Of a DNA stretch of 64,000 bases, positions 12,901 through 22,642 are shown piece after piece; within the stretch, counting starts at the first letter, position 1, and each line of letters starts with the position of its first letter. The notes under the pieces were generated by a model, which saw only the letters and a program-made list of their open reading frames with translations, made no database searches and had not been told where the DNA came from. Source of the DNA: Tretioscincus oriximinensis (Eukaryota; Chordata; Lepidosauria; Squamata; Gymnophthalmidae); assembly GCA_022410635.1 (NCBI GenBank), contig JAJVDF010000466.1, forward strand, positions 507,279 through 571,278, read 5' to 3'. The position numbers were made by a program, and so were the translations under genes.

Positions 12901-15900
12901 CTTATTAAAGAAAGAAAAATTCTAAGATCCCCAATTCTCTAAGGAAGGATTCTAGAAATATATAACTAGTCCAGATAGTAGGGCACAACTTGTTAAAAGA
13001 ATGGGTTTCCTTTATTTATTTATTTTAATCCATCCTTAGTTGTCCAAAAAAGTTGCCTTAACATCCTAAAATGGAATAACAGTTTGAGAAGACTACACAA
13101 TTCAGTGGTGGACAGGTCAACTATGGCCATCACCTACATAACTGTGTTTAAGAGAGATGGCAAACCTCTAAATTCATAATCAAAAAGATTAAATGTGACG
13201 TGTCAAAACTACTTCTAAACTTCTAACAAACTGCATTCTAGCCACTGTAAGGACAGACTGGTAAAGGCCATGATTGGGCATATCAGGGAATTACATCTAT
13301 ATTTTTATGTTCTGCAGCATAGTGGTATACAATTCAGAGAGGAAAACTTCCAATTCCTCTCAGTTTTTTGCCACTTCAGATTAAAGTTCCGCCATCCATA
13401 AGGAGAAATGACCAAAGACAAGGGGGAAAATGAAGTGCCACATTATTTTCCCTTGAATTTTGTCATTTTGTTATNTACGGTATCTATATTAATAAACCAC
13501 ATCACTGTGATCGGCCTTCTAAACAATCGCCCCATGCGACCCACGTTGCCCACCCAAAACACTCATATACCACTGCGCCTACTCCAAACAATCCACCCAG
13601 CCTCAACCATTACAACTCACCACGATGATGCCAGAACATCCATAAACTTAATCCACGCCCACGTTTTTATGGNTTTTCCCAACTACAACCTTAATATTTC
13701 AATGATGGATATAGCATATAGTTGTATCTCTATTTAGAAACTACAGATTTTTGTTTTATCTTTAGTTTCTTCTCATTGTGAATTAAAAGTTCATGATATA
13801 CCTTACTAAATATCAGGAAATAAACTTCTACCATGTTATTACTCTTTAACAGCTTACATTTTCTTTCATACCTTTAACTAAACAAAAAATTAACACAACT
13901 GTTAATTAACACAACTGCTCTCCCTTCCTTACTCTAAGATATTGTTGTCTTAATATGTTAATTTGGTTTTTATTGTAAACCGCCCTGAGACTTTCAGGTA
14001 TAGGATGGTTCAGCAATGTAAGTAAAAAATAAATAAACTAAACTAGCAGTGTGATTTGATTTCCCCCCCCCAATGCATACACAAAATTGTATCGCACCTC
14101 ATTTTTAAAATCATCTACCAGCTTTGTCAAATGTGTCCGCTTGAGCTTCTAAGATTATCAACTTACATAACTGAAACACTTGGAGATTTGCACATTCCTC
14201 ATGGTCAAATAGCTAGTTTCTAATGAGCTAGATACTAATGTGCAATTAAACTCTGGAGCAACCTAATGAAACCCACACTACTGTCTGTGAAACAAGTTAG
14301 CAATTCAAGGGTTCATCCCTTAGAAAAGTTCTTTCTTGAGAATCAGGATACAATCACAAATATGTAATTTACTGTTAAACTGCTGACTAAATTGAGTTAA
14401 ATTGAGGAAAGATATCATCATCACAAATACACAGAAAGTAGCAGCATCTTTCACTTTGTAGTTCACTCAAATCACAAATCTGATTCAGTATTTTTCACAC
14501 AGAATTACTCCAAATTTGACCCTCTTGGGAAATTGCTCAAACAAGCTGTCTTAATTTACTGTGATTAACAGAAGGCAAAAATTACAAATGCAAATATCAG
14601 ACAATGCTCTTTAATTATAAGTTGGCTGAATCACTTCTTAAAAGTGATCAAGACATCAACAATAGCTTTCCTAGTGCTCCCAAGACATAAGAAGGTCAAA
14701 TTGTTACAAAGCTCAGTGAGAGGTCTCAAATGTCCTACAAGAGAACTGCCTTAAAACCTCAATATTTTTTTTTCAAAAAAAGACATAAAGTATTGTTAAT
14801 TTTCAAAACAACCATTCTAGTAAATGAGCATTTCTCCTTGACTTAATATATGTAAGTAAACTAGAGAAGCAAATCTGAATTATTAATAGCTTATACTCTG
14901 ATAAACTGTGTTATATTCTATAGTAGTGTTGAGAGTCATCAAGAATCTTATACGTTTTGTTGGATTTTAATTTTCGTATGAAATACAAATTCTTGTACAG
15001 CAACGTGCAGGAATTCAACCAGGATGGGAGAGTGACNTCATAAATGATATCATTCTGGCCTCTGCTTCCAGGAATGGTGCCTGGAGTGATGTCACTTCCG
15101 GGGTGGAACTGGAAATGACACCATCAAATTTTTCGTGCGCATGTCTTAAATTTTCAAACTCCAGGGCTGAGAACTGTTAGCCCAAATACTCCCAACACTG
15201 GCCTAGAGTAGCACCCCAGTGTTCAAAAANGTTCATCTAGATACAAAACTCAGAATCAATCAGAGCCAATCTAGACTGATGAACACTGACCAGAGAATCC
15301 AGTCCCTTATACTATAAATTACATATAACTTACCATTTGTCTGCAGTGATCCTGCCAGCATTTGTTTATTTTCTTTAAAAACAAGAGACTGTCAAGAGAA
15401 TCTGTGCTATAAAGGTTAAAGAAAGATATCTGAACCAATACACCAAGTATTCTATTCCTATTACTATTGCAACTGCTTCATCTTGAAAGGAATGAACTTC
15501 TTAAATTGGAAAGCATAATTATTTTTCTATTCTAATAATGTTAAGGNTTTTTTTAAAAAAACTGCACAGTAGTGGATGAGAAAAATCTTTGCATAGCTAT
15601 AGATAAATAAAAAAGAAATTGACATGCAGAAGCCTTCACCTTGTCCCACACCTTTTTTAAAAAGTGTACTGATGCTCTGTTCTAGAAGATAATCCCTAGG
15701 CCATTCTATTAAATATTGCAAAAATACTCTTCATTTTAAAAAAGATTATTCATTAACATCAGCTAAACCAAAAATATAAGATTTGTCTTTGCCTTCAGAG
15801 TTAAAATCTAGACATGATATTTAAGAGGAGGGATAAGCCCTGTACCTTCTCAGCAGTATCAAATCAGTAATTAAATTATTCTGTAAGTAAAAGGGAACAG

Positions 15901-18900
15901 GTCAATGCTATGTCACATTGTTTTCCTTAAACAATTCATTATAAGTCAATATGCCCTTTTTCTATTTAGTAATATTCATACTAATAATTAATTTTATGTG
16001 GAAAATGTTATACCATGGTATTTTGTGGTTGCATTCATATTTTACACTGTATTTATGATGCTGCTCATCCACTTTTTTTAATAAAACAGAAGCAACTTTA
16101 TTCAATTGGTGTAAAGTAAACAAGAGTAATCAGAAAAAGACCATTTTGAAAGATAAGTGGATGATCACTTAAAAGGCAGGATGGAAGGTTACAAGNTGCC
16201 TCAGTTTTTTATTTAAGAAAGAGGAATGGGGGTAATATTCAGGTTAAGAGAGCCATCTGTCTTGGCTGCAGAAATTAAGGGTAACCATTTCTTAATTAAT
16301 TTATTCTGATGGTCCACTGACCCCAACATTGTATGCATTTGTGAGTGCATAAATTCAAGAAGCGTTAAGCCCAGATCCTGTTAATCCAGTGAGATTTGCA
16401 TAAAAGATTGGGGCACCTCCAATGCTTAGCTATTTCAAATTTTGCTGTTAGCAGACTGAAAATTAGGTTGCAGGCTATTGCATTCAATCTTTGATCTTTA
16501 GAATAAAAAAGGAAAGCAAGAGCAGGAGTGAGAGAGAATTTGCTACCGATATTTTTTTTATTGAATCATGAACCATGCTCCAGAAGGGGCATATCACAGG
16601 GCATTCCCACCACAAATGAAAATAGTTGCCGAGTTTCTCACAGCCATTCCAACATTTAGAGCTTGTATTATTGTTAATTCTGTGAATGGGAGTGACATAT
16701 AAGATGCGATAGGAGAGATCGCTCATCCTTCTTTACTTTGATTGTGATACAGTCTTATAACTAATCATTAAAATTTTATCTCTCAAAAATATGTCCTTTT
16801 TGAAGCTTGGAGATGGAACAATGCAAGATATGGCTACACTCAAACTGAATAGCTTAAGATAGAACACAAAACTGCCTGATTAACAAACAATGTAAGCCTG
16901 TGACTATAACTATCCATCTTGAGGTATTGTATCAGTGTTTATGATAACTTCCAAATTTATTTATTCAAAACACTGATATACCGCTTCCTGTAGAAACGGC
17001 ATCAGGAATGGAAACAGAAATCTGCAAAGGCTGAAGCTGATACTGGATGAAAAGTTATTGGCAAAGATTCTTTGGCATTCTTTACAAGGAATTTATTTAA
17101 ATAAGAGTTAAGAATAGGTATTTCCACATAGCCACACAAGGGAAGACCAATTAAAGGTTTGTGAAGAAAAAGAAAGTAAATTAGGAAGAGTTACTTGGAA
17201 GATAGAAATAAACACTGTACATCAATTCCTCACTTACTTGTTGCACACTTTTCCCATCTGGTGCAAAAACTGGCCATGGCATCACTCTGGATGCAGGTTG
17301 TATAGAGTGCAGCTATAGTGATCCAGGCCCTTCAGTTCAGATTCAGATTGTCTCAGCTATTCCTTGCTATAACTTGGTAAAGAGATTGTATGCATACTAT
17401 ACATGAGTATGCAATGTTTACACTGCCATGTTTGTACTTCTGCCAGCCCAGGACTGGCTCAGTTGCTAAGGAATCCGTCTCTCATCTGGGAGATTGGGTT
17501 TTGAAGCCCTGTGCTGGACCTGGGGAGGGGTGAGCACCTTCCACTAGCCTGTAGCTCTAGCCAACCCAGCTATTCGAAAGCATGAATTGCAAGAAATAGC
17601 AACTGACTGCAAGTAGATACATGGGAACCTGGTAGACTGCTTTGAGTCCCTTTGAAAGGTGAGAAAAATGGGGTATAAGAACCCAGTTGGGATGACTGTG
17701 AACTGTTATCAGAAGCACTGAAGGTATACTGGTATCCTTCACCAGATAAGGGGCAAAAAGAAACCATAGATTCTCAGAAATGAAACAGAGCACCATGAAA
17801 AGGGTGATCTTAGTTTGATGTCTCTATTCTCAATGCTTCTTGGAGTTTGAGATTATTCTGATGGAAATGATAATGCCACTCAACTCCAGTGTCATAAAGT
17901 CTGCATACAAAAAGGATATTCTTTAAACTGCAATAGTTGTGCTTTTACATGATCTTCACAGACTTGCCTTAGCTGTTTATACAGTGTAGGCGATGCTTTG
18001 TATGAACACACATTTTCAACAGCCTATGGAAAAGCAAAAATCACAGAAAATGTTTATTAGAAAACAAGACATCTTGCATTAATTGTGATGATAAAAGACA
18101 ATCAAATCCACAAATGCGGCAACTTCTGTATTTCTTTTTATGTTATAATCAGAGTATTATTAATATTTTTGTGAAATTAGATTTAAAAACTCTTTTAGAA
18201 CAACTTGTTTTAATTTGGATTTTCAACAAACTTTAACAATAATCAACAGGTATAAACATTAACTTCCATACAAGAAATTATAATGAGTGTATTTTCAAAC
18301 TGGTATTACAATCCATTTCTAAATATATTCATATATATTTTGTGTCCATCTGTTAGATCAATATTCCTATCATAAATGTTTGCGTTACGGTACTTTTAGT
18401 TACAGGTATGAAGCGGAAAAGTATCATAACAGCAAATAGTTTGCATTGTTTTTAACCCAGGCCCACATTCAACCAGCTACTGTCATCTAACAGAGTTCCT
18501 TTTATATATATAATTTTATTTCTAAAACACATCTGGTAGAAAAGTAGCTTCCTCCCCATAATAAAATACAAATATTAGCAACTTTTCCCAAGGTAAGTCT
18601 CTCATTCCATTTCTACAGATATTTCTATTAATAATAGAAGTAGCAATATTNATCATTAATATGAGATTAAGCAAGTTCACAAGGACAATCCTGAGCTNCA
18701 AATCACTAGCTACAGGGTGTTACTACATGGATTTCTTAATATGGGTTATGGGTCAGTGTATGGAAATATGGTTACAACTTTTAAATGTTGGACAGAATTA
18801 TGTTAAATATGATAACTGTTCTACACACACTTCCTAGTACCAAATTCCTCAAAAGCAGTTCTTTCTGATCAATAGTTCCCAACATTTTTTTTCTATTGAG

Positions 18901-21900
18901 TATCCCTTCTATCCTTCATATTAGCATTTTTAATAATTAATAGTTATTTCAATATTCTAGCATTACTCATTTTTTTTGTATAAACGGGTCCCCAAGGCAA
19001 TTTTCTGCTAGCAGAAATTCAACTGATACCCATATAGCTGGAAACAAAAATGCTACCAGAAGATGAACACCCAGAAGCTGGTTGTTTATTATTGTTGCCA
19101 ACTGGCACCCAATCTATACTCCAAATTGTCCTGATTCATGTATCTGGGAATTTGAGTATCACAGGCTGGGGATCACCGTACCGAATGTCATTTTCCTACT
19201 GTTGATCAAAAGATACATACTGTTCACATCCTTAAAATGATAACAATTTCTTACCTGGTAGAGTTCTTCAAGATTGTATTTAATGGATGTACTACTCTGA
19301 ATTGCTCTTACTGCCTCATGAAGCTTCTGCCAAGTATCCCGGGTATAATTATCAGGTAAACTGGGCCTCTCTAAATTAAACAGACACAAACAAACAAACA
19401 AAATAGCATTTTATACTGTACCTCAGGAAAAAAACTGTTTCATGTATAGTAATGTTATATTTACTAATGTTAATTAGTAAAACGTTAATCTTGTATTAGT
19501 ATAACCCTAGTGTTAAATTATGAACAGTAATAAACCTTATATTACAACATAAATTTCAGAGAAATAGCCGTGTTAGTCTAGTAGAAAGTCCAGCAAAGGA
19601 GCTAGCAGCACTTTAAGACTAACTTGAGAAAAGTGGGTGGCATAAGCTTTCGTAGACACGTCTGAAGAAGTAGATGTGTCTACGAAAGCTTATGCCACCC
19701 ACTTTTCTCAAGTTAGTCTTAAAGTGCTGCTAACTCCTTTGCTGGAATTACAACATAAAGAAAATGTGGCAGTTAATTACAAAACATTTGAAAAAATTTC
19801 AGTTCAGTCTTTGCTTTTCACACCTATAAGAGTGCTCACCTTGTTTCTTTTTGCCAACCTTCTTTTCATCCTAATTTGGGTGATATGTGTACCTTCCTCT
19901 CAAACTCTTCTATCCTTTTCCTTCCTTCCTTTATCAATCAACTTTTGGCTTCCCAGAAGAGGGAAAGACTCCTCCTTTGCCCCACTTTCCAGAAACATTC
20001 TACAGCTCTAAGAGCACTGGACTCTGTTTTGTAGTTCCTTTTTTTATTGCTTGCTTCCTGAATCTGTGTAGCTGAGCACCTACTCATGACCCCAATATGA
20101 TGCATAACTATGCCTCTGGTAACAGTCATACTCAGCTGCTCTGTCCCAGCTTCATTTCCTTTCATTTCCCAAAGATATTGTCTGGGAAGCGGAACATCGT
20201 CTGTGGACATGATCTTAATGGTTGGTAGTGAGTGTAGCCTCCCAGCACATTAAAAGTACAGAACTGCACATATTTCTCCCTCTTTTATTGTTATGAAAAA
20301 CACAACATGAAATGAGAGGAACAACAGAACTACATTCCAAGCTAGAATATTAAGGGTAACATTTGTTGTGAAATTCCCATTTCTCTTTTCTACATTTACT
20401 GGGAAGAAACTATCGTTCCCTGTCATGATCCATCTTCCATCTTTTTTTGTTTATATTTCATATTCTGTAAATGTGAATTTCTGCACCTTCCACTGTGCAG
20501 TTGGAGGCAATTTCCAACCAGAACAGGGGCAAGACATTCTAATTTTAAAGTTGTACTAATTTTCTCGAAACTAAATGGAGGCAAAAAAATTATGATATCA
20601 TTTACTGTAACTTTTTTAGCTTTTAAAACCTAAAAAGTATCAAAGAAGGTAATATTGTACATGTGTATCCATTTATTTTTTGTCATACCCAATTTCTTCA
20701 GTCATTTTCACTATTTGAAGGTAAGAGATGTACCATTTCCGCAATTTCATAAATTTTGACATCATCCCTCACTTTAGTTTCAGCCTATTAAACTGATTTG
20801 CATACTCTTAAACTGATTTGCTGATCTTGGCATGTCTGGGATGTTAGTATCATTGTCAGTCAGTATCTAAAAGCAGGAAGGATTAAACGTCTCGAATACG
20901 TAGCTTCCTATCACANGTCAGCCAGCAAAGAACAACAATTCAGTAGGCTAAAGAAGCAATGGATGAGTTAAAAATAACAGAAGAAAATTCCTTCTGTAAT
21001 AACAAAATCCAATTTTACTTTAAGTGCTGTAAGGCCTAGCGAATGCTAAAGAAAGGAAAAGGCATTGAAAGTCACGTGTTATCACAAGCCCAAAAACCTC
21101 TGCTTCCAATTGGCTGCCAGACACTGATCTGACCTAAGCAATGTGCCAAAGTACCTTTGCCTCCACTGTTGCCTGTCAAGCAAGATGATGAACACAGTCC
21201 TTGGCTTGCTTTATGTCAAGTACTTCCTTATATTTTATTTTCTCCTTATAAATATTCAGACTCATCCAAAATTATACACTTCTTAATTTGCTCTAAAGAA
21301 GTGCAATAAAAGAACACTACAGTGCTCTGCAAACATAACAGCTGTAATAAAAGCTCTTATTTTCCTACCATAAAGTTGTTTTCAAGATTAAATTTTACCA
21401 TTTCTTGTGACTGTTAGATCAAATGACAGTACCTTAAAAGAAAATAGTTCTTGGGCTCTCTTTCCCAGGAACTGATCTCAGTTACAATTTCTCCACTCTA
21501 CTCATTTACACNCATTGTAATTTCATTTTCACACATTAGAACACATCAAGAGCGTCTGGGAAACCGTACGGTACATGATTTGAGCATCCAATGAATCAGG
21601 TAGGATTTAACTCCTGCTGAATTCAACAGACCTCATTTATGGAACATATGCAAAGGTTTCTGGCAGGAAGCTGCTGCAATCCTATACAAACTCAGAAAAT
21701 TGCTCCATGCAATATTATGTTGATCTTTTCAATTGTCTGATATTTGATACAATTACATTTCAACTATTGCATTAAGTTTGTGAGATACGGCTCTGTGGTC
21801 CATACTATGCAACTAAATCATCAAAACAATAAAATATGTTGGCTTGTACAGAACTTCACGGGGATCAAAGGCACGGGGGAAATAACGAATTCATTGAAAT

Positions 21901-22642
21901 AACATTGATATAATGACCTCTCTAATATTCATGGCTACAAAGCACAGCAGTTTAGATATACTTTTAAAAAGTTTCTGGGGGTGGGTGGGGAGGGGGGGGG
22001 GTTAAAGAATCTCTATTGCACATTCTGGTTCAAAACTAACACTTTTCTGCGGACTTAGGTGTGACAACCTCCCGTCTGGTGCGCAACAAGAGAAACCAAA
22101 TGCTTTTAAAAGAAGAGGCGCAGAGAATTAGAAGAGGAAGGGGGAATCCAACGCCATGGAAGCATGGAAGTAAAACTGAGTTGTTATGGGATGAAACGGG
22201 GGAGGGGGGGGGTTAGCAGCAGGTCTGCAATGAAAGCGCTTCTTTCTTCTTCTTCTTCTTCTTCTTCTTCTTCTTCTTCTTCTTCTTCTTCTTCTTCTTC
22301 TTCTTCTTCTTTCTTCTTCTTCTTTCTTCTTCTTTCTTCTTCTTTCTTCTTCTTCTTCTTTCTTCTTCTTCTTTCTTCTTCTTCTTTCTTCTTCTTCTCC
22401 TTCTCCTTCTCCTTCCCCGCACATCCTCCCGAGGTGCCAAAACGGTGGCAAAACCCACCTCGGAAGTTCTTGATGACTAGTTTCTTGGACGTGGCCCCGC
22501 CGCCTGCCGCGCCAGCAGCGCCACCCCTTCGGGCCCCGGCGGTGGCGACGGCGGACAGGGAAGCTGCCGCCTTGGTGAGCCCGTTGGTGTGTCCCACCAA
22601 GGCTGACAAGTGCTGCTGCTTCTTCTCAGGCTCGCCAGCCAT
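821..22642 (-). CDS. CUL4A: CUL4A, cullin-4A, 5' twelve coding exons (3' end off the window)
   Basis: Cullin-4A is the scaffold of CRL4 ubiquitin ligases; its N-terminal half binds the adaptor DDB1 and its C-terminal half binds the RING protein RBX1. Coding exons on the minus strand: 22459-22642, 19255-19370, 17920-18023, 15334-15403, 12700-12773, 11449-11611, 10623-10712, 10137-10219, 7976-8043, 4593-4711, 1935-2127, 821-925. Phases agree at every junction and the joined frame stays open for 456 codons. Recognisable stretches include SKKLVIKNF (the DDB1-inserting N-terminal strand), [53 protein letters not shown] and [15 protein letters not shown]. The window covers the cullin repeats and the start of the cullin homology domain; the winged-helix and neddylation region lie left of base 1. 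CUL4A rather than CUL4B follows from the PCID2 and PROZ neighbours. The start is set by homology; an in-frame ATG also exists at 22801. Confidence 0.97.
926..1934. other. CUL4A intron 11
   Basis: AT-rich intron containing a minus-strand SINE fragment near 1440-1625; otherwise I see nothing to name. Confidence 0.6.
1440..1625 (-). repeat. tRNA-derived SINE fragment (family A)
   Basis: Matches the copies near 23928-24182 and 27190-27395: the GCTTTGTTGCTTTCTC block, CTGAGAGAGTT and AACTGTGACTGG are in the same order. It is diverged and lacks a clean tRNA-like head. Confidence 0.6.
1935..2127 (-). CDS. CUL4A: CUL4A coding exon 11
   Basis: Reads [60 protein letters not shown] and AELI; donor G|GTATGA. 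193 bp. Confidence 0.97.
2705..2790 (-). repeat. Penelope-like repeat fragment with hammerhead-like remnant
   Basis: Reverse complement carries CTGAAGAAG ... GAAAGCTCATGC and GTTAGTCTATAAAGTG, the same blocks as the copies at 19556-19746 and 59135-59260. The stem between the two core blocks no longer pairs well. Confidence 0.5.
3866..4216 (+). other. Unrecognised 116-codon reading frame inside CUL4A intron 10
   Basis: An open frame starting [20 protein letters not shown] and containing [19 protein letters not shown] do not recognise a family. It has no visible promoter, splice sites or poly-A signal, and lies antisense to CUL4A. It may be a decayed retroelement segment or chance. Confidence 0.2.
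4593..4711 (-). CDS. CUL4A: CUL4A coding exon 10
   Basis: Reads [39 protein letters not shown]; acceptor TTTTAG, donor AAG|GTACTT. 119 bp. Confidence 0.96.
4795..5155 (+). mobile_element. Non-LTR retrotransposon (LINE) 3' fragment
   Basis: A degraded reading frame ends [20 protein letters not shown] before stops, the form seen at the C-terminus of many reptile LINE ORF2 proteins (NSLP-x-LKT-x-LF). It is followed by an AT-rich 3' end and TAAGTAAATAAATAA. The 60.6-60.9 kb fragment has the same signature on the minus strand. Confidence 0.5.
5700..5945 (+). repeat. tRNA-derived SINE (family B)
   Basis: The head CTCAATCGCTAAGGAAATGG resembles an A box and GGGTTCTGAAGCCC a B box, followed by the body CACCTTCCACTAGCCTGTAG and AATTGCAAGAAATTGCAAC. 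Copies: 17450-17690 (+), 25425-25722 (-), 33418-33718 (-), 56862-57125 (-), partial 27940-28078 (+). Confidence 0.75.
7976..8043 (-). CDS. CUL4A: CUL4A coding exon 9
   Basis: Acceptor AACAG, then [20 protein letters not shown] and QK; donor G|GTACG. 68 bp. Confidence 0.97.
8044..10136. other. CUL4A intron 8
   Basis: Mostly unassigned AT-rich sequence, ending in a plus-strand CR1/L3-like LINE 3' end at about 9325-9898. Confidence 0.55.
9325..9898 (+). mobile_element. CR1/L3-like LINE 3' end
   Basis: The frame reads [20 protein letters not shown] and [20 protein letters not shown], the C-terminal signature of CR1/L3-type ORF2. It is followed by the 3' region with GGACTAGACAGGTTTATGGA and GCTGGACTAGATGGACTCTG, and a TTCTTATATTCTTATG tail. 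Stops and an N show it is dead. Related copies: 31555, 48331, 56425 (+) and 45042 (-). Confidence 0.85.
10137..10219 (-). CDS. CUL4A: CUL4A coding exon 8
   Basis: Reads [20 protein letters not shown] then TYLDYTT plus two bases of Gln; donor CA|GTGAGT. 83 bp. Confidence 0.97.
10220..10622. other. CUL4A intron 7
   Basis: Short intron containing a G-run near 10420, a (CA)n stretch near 10561-10573 and an unclassified GC-richer block at 10310-10510. Confidence 0.5.
10623..10712 (-). CDS. CUL4A: CUL4A coding exon 7
   Basis: Reads [20 protein letters not shown] then [10 protein letters not shown]; acceptor TACAG, donor GAG|GTACAA. 90 bp, phase 0 on both sides. Confidence 0.97.
10713..11448. other. 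CUL4A intron 6
   Basis: Contains the hAT-like element at 10815-11101; the remainder is unassigned. Confidence 0.6.
10815..11101. mobile_element. hAT-type nonautonomous DNA element
   Basis: Begins CAGGGGTTCTCATTGG and ends GGAAACCATTG, imperfect inverted termini of the MER/Charlie type. It is flanked by TTCCAAAG (10807-10814) and TTCTAAAG (11102-11109), an 8-bp target duplication with one mismatch. 287 bp, no coding capacity. Confidence 0.75.
11449..11611 (-). CDS. CUL4A: CUL4A coding exon 6
   Basis: Reads [40 protein letters not shown] and [14 protein letters not shown]; acceptor TGTAG, donor CAA|GTAAGT. 163 bp, residues 183-237. Confidence 0.97.
11612..12699. other. CUL4A intron 5
   Basis: No recognisable repeat or exon; AT-rich with scattered ambiguous bases. 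Confidence 0.5.
12700..12773 (-). CDS. CUL4A: CUL4A coding exon 5
   Basis: Acceptor TTTGCAG, then [24 protein letters not shown] and the first two bases of Trp, donor G|GTAGGT. 74 bp. Confidence 0.96.
12774..15333. other. CUL4A intron 4
   Basis: Contains a low-G, C/A-rich block at about 13490-13680, a LINE-type 3' end near 13960-14040 (TTTATTGTAAACCGCCCTGA then an AAATAAATAAA tail), and a GC-richer block at 15000-15200 resembling unclassified reptile interspersed repeats. Confidence 0.5.
15334..15403 (-). CDS. CUL4A: CUL4A coding exon 4, begins after an AC acceptor
   Basis: Reads [20 protein letters not shown] then RQM, donor ATG|GTAAGT. The acceptor consistent with frame and homology is AC (15405-15404); using the nearby AG at 15408-15407 would add three bases and leave the phase wrong with the AT donor. 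Confidence 0.93.
16480..16960 (-). mobile_element. L1-clade LINE fragment (ORF2 C-terminus)
   Basis: The minus-strand frame includes [20 protein letters not shown], matching the conserved CW-x-C...H-x-WW-x-C motif at the C-terminus of L1 ORF2. Upstream sequence has decayed, so the boundaries are approximate. Confidence 0.75.
17450..17690 (+). repeat. tRNA-derived SINE (family B)
   Basis: Good copy: A-box-like TGGCTCAGTTGCTAAGG, B-box-like GGGTTTTGAAGCC, body as at 5700-5945, and a 3' end reading TATAAGAACCCAG. Confidence 0.8.
17920..18023 (-). CDS. CUL4A: CUL4A coding exon 3, ends at an AT-AC donor
   Basis: Reads [20 protein letters not shown] then [14 protein letters not shown]. There is no GT at the homologous exon end; the sequence is AAAGA|ATATCCTTT, a U12-type AT donor. 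Joining GA to the next exon's A restores KEDSLDS in frame. Confidence 0.94.
18024..19254. other. CUL4A intron 2
   Basis: AT-rich; no repeat family or additional exon recognised. Confidence 0.5.
19255..19370 (-). CDS. CUL4A: CUL4A coding exon 2
   Basis: Acceptor tttAG then [20 protein letters not shown] through [11 protein letters not shown], donor CAG|GTAAG. 116 bp, residues 62-100, start of the first cullin repeat. Confidence 0.96.
19556..19746. mobile_element. Palindromic Penelope-like element pair with hammerhead-like core
   Basis: Left arm 19589-19662 and right arm 19674-19745 are near-perfect inverted copies (CAGCAAAGGAG ... TAGTCTTAAAGTGC ... GTGGGTGGCATAAGCTTTCG). The right arm reads CTGAAGA, a stem GTAGA/TCTAC, then GAAA, as in a hammerhead ribozyme core. 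The outer end carries AGAGAAATAGCCGTGTTAGT, a block common in reptile genomes. The Penelope assignment is inference. Confidence 0.6.
22239..22415 (-). repeat. GAA/TTC microsatellite in CUL4A intron 1
   Basis: About 175 bp of TTC/CTT repeat on the plus strand, with interruptions (TTTC, then CTCCTT at the right end). In the CUL4A sense direction it is GAA-rich. It lies about 43 bp downstream of the exon 1 donor. Confidence 0.98.

Larger units (their letters stand above)
15404..17919 (-). other. CUL4A intron 3, U12-type AT-AC intron
   Basis: The 5' splice site is ATATCCTTTT (from 17919 downward), the U12 AT-AC consensus. The 3' end is AC at 15405-15404. A branch-site match TTCTTTAAC (8/9 to TTCCTTAAC) sits at 15423-15415, 12 nt from the acceptor. 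No usable GT-AG pair keeps the cullin frame. The intron also holds an L1 fragment and a family B SINE. Confidence 0.92.
19371..22458. other. CUL4A intron 1
   Basis: Contains the palindromic Penelope-like element at 19556-19746, a G-run near 21990-22000 and the GAA/TTC repeat abutting exon 1. 19.8-21.9 kb shows nothing else I can name. Confidence 0.6.

Noticed and set aside
15404..15408. AG at 15408-15407 as a normal acceptor for CUL4A exon 4
   Set aside because: It adds CAC, and with the only plausible donor leaves exon 3 without GT; AC gives the conserved residues.
22128..22458. Minus-strand frames of poly-Glu/Lys/Arg
   Set aside because: Translations of the GAA repeat in intron 1, past the exon 1 donor.
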